Shown piece by piece: positions 63,447-64,000 of a DNA stretch of 64,000 nucleotides. The notes under the pieces are model-generated. The model did no database searches, was not told the origin of the DNA, and was given only the letters and a program-made list of their open reading frames with translations. Both the position numbers and the translations under genes were made by a program. The first letter of the stretch is position 1. Each line of letters opens with the position of its first letter. Source of the stretch: Deinococcus sp. Marseille-Q6407 (GTDB lineage Bacteria; Deinococcota; Deinococci; Deinococcales; Deinococcaceae); assembly GCF_946848805.1 (NCBI RefSeq), contig NZ_CAMPFU010000001.1, positions 336,001 through 400,000 on the forward strand, written 5' to 3'.

Positions 63447-63481
63447 AACCCCCAGCCTGGAGTGATTCCCGGCTGGGGGTT
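63447..63481. terminator. Bidirectional terminator between the PspC gene and the malic enzyme gene
   Basis: AACCCCCAGCC pairs perfectly with GGCTGGGGGTT (11 bp, 13-nt loop). T-rich tracts follow on the plus side (TTCTGTTT) and A5 precedes it for the minus side. It serves both convergent genes. Confidence 0.88.
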
Positions 63482-63525
63482 CTGTTTGGAGTGCGCGCCA
63501 GTTGGAGTGCGCGCCGGGCCAGAGC

Positions 63526-64000
63526 TTACAGCCCGCCGGCCAGTTCGGCGTCGGCGGCGCGGCGGAACGGCAGATATTCCGGCGTCCACTGATGCTCGCG
63601 GATAAAGGCCGTCAGCTCCTCGTCGCTCATGTTGCGAATCCGGCGCTCGGCGCTCACGCCTTCAGCGATGGCCCGCCGGGCCACCCGCACCGCCACCTGC
63701 TCACTGACCGCCCGCAGCTGATCGATGGCGGGAAAGACCGCTTCCTCACCGGCATATTCGGCTGTCCAGTCGGCCAGGGTCTGCGCCGCTTCCATCACCA
63801 TGCCGTCGGTGATCTCGCGGGCGCGGCTCATCACGGCGCCGAAACCCAGGCCCGGGAAGATAAAGGCGTTGTTGCCCTGCCCGATGCGGTACTCGCGCCC
63901 GCCGTGCTCGATAGGGTGAAACGGGCTGCCGGTGGCGATAATCGCCTGGCCGTCGGTCCAGCGCAGCAGGTCGGCCGGGTGCGCCTCGATATGGCTGGTG
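63526..64000 (-). CDS. NAD-dependent malic enzyme, C-terminal part (5' end beyond window)
   Basis: The last about 157 residues of a malic enzyme are present: [25 protein letters not shown] (in parts: [18 protein letters not shown]), then [33 protein letters not shown]. This is the MaeA/SfcA type that decarboxylates malate to pyruvate, with the [13 protein letters not shown] loop being diagnostic. The protein ends [10 protein letters not shown]. The catalytic Tyr/Lys region and NAD site lie outside the window. It is convergent with the PspC gene across a shared terminator. Confidence 0.9.
   Translation of the reverse strand, partial: TSHIEAHPADLLRWTDGQAIIATGSPFHPIEHGGREYRIGQGNNAFIFPGLGFGAVMSRAREITDGMVMEAAQTLADWTAEYAGEEAVFPAIDQLRAVSEQVAVRVARRAIAEGVSAERRIRNMSDEELTAFIREHQWTPEYLPFRRAADAELAGGL

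Overview
The window is a high-GC bacterial chromosome segment that looks like genus Deinococcus; the species is not resolved. The signs are RNase Y (rny), a MazG-like protein closely resembling the D. radiodurans dUTPase-type enzyme DR2231, several DinB-fold proteins, and very many start codons sitting 6-8 nt after a TANNNT hexamer, the arrangement expected of leaderless mRNAs (known to be common in Deinococcus). No rRNA genes, canonical tRNA, CRISPR array or prophage were seen.

Layout. 1-7.8 kb: a truncated CitE-like lyase, gatA, scpB and tsaC on the minus strand, an insertion sequence (IS copy A) wedged in front of pilC, then a PP2C phosphatase and ridA. 7.8-10.7 kb: a membrane protein, aguB and rocF (minus). 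10.7-11.3 kb: a gene-free stretch holding an orphan terminator and a structured RNA candidate with a tRNA-like 3' end. 11.3-18.6 kb: a MazG-like enzyme, a histidine phosphatase, two alpha/beta hydrolases, and a fadN/fadA beta-oxidation pair. 18.6-25.1 kb: small secreted or membrane proteins (one frameshifted), an HD protein, an FAD oxidase, and a PadR operon whose second gene is split by IS copy B. 25.3-28.5 kb: an rRNA methyltransferase and an ABC exporter.

28.5-32.0 kb is a three-level nest. A 1206-bp IS interrupts an LprI-like gene (9-bp target duplication). A 1151-bp IS (copy C) lies inside its left terminal repeat (5-bp duplication). A 748-bp IS1-family element lies inside that (8-bp duplication). 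Every boundary can be read exactly.

32-64 kb is mostly housekeeping: an FAD monooxygenase, khtT and a frameshifted khtU, an FAD-linked dehydrogenase, icd, an LEA-like protein, DinB proteins, era, truA, rplU-rpmA, obgE, two LptF/LptG-like permeases with a DUF4403-like protein, serS, gatC, dsbB/dsbA, uvrA (with unusual basic tails), rny, an ankyrin protein, pyrG, a PspC-domain protein and the 3' part of an NAD-malic enzyme.

Functionally the window combines translation and ribosome assembly (gatA, gatC, serS, tsaC, truA, rplU, rpmA, obgE, era), central metabolism (icd, malic enzyme, pyrG, fadN/fadA), envelope functions (DsbA/B, LptF/G-like, pilC) and repair (uvrA). At least four genes are broken: two by IS insertion and two by apparent 1-nt frameshifts. 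The pilC promoter also appears to be split by an IS.
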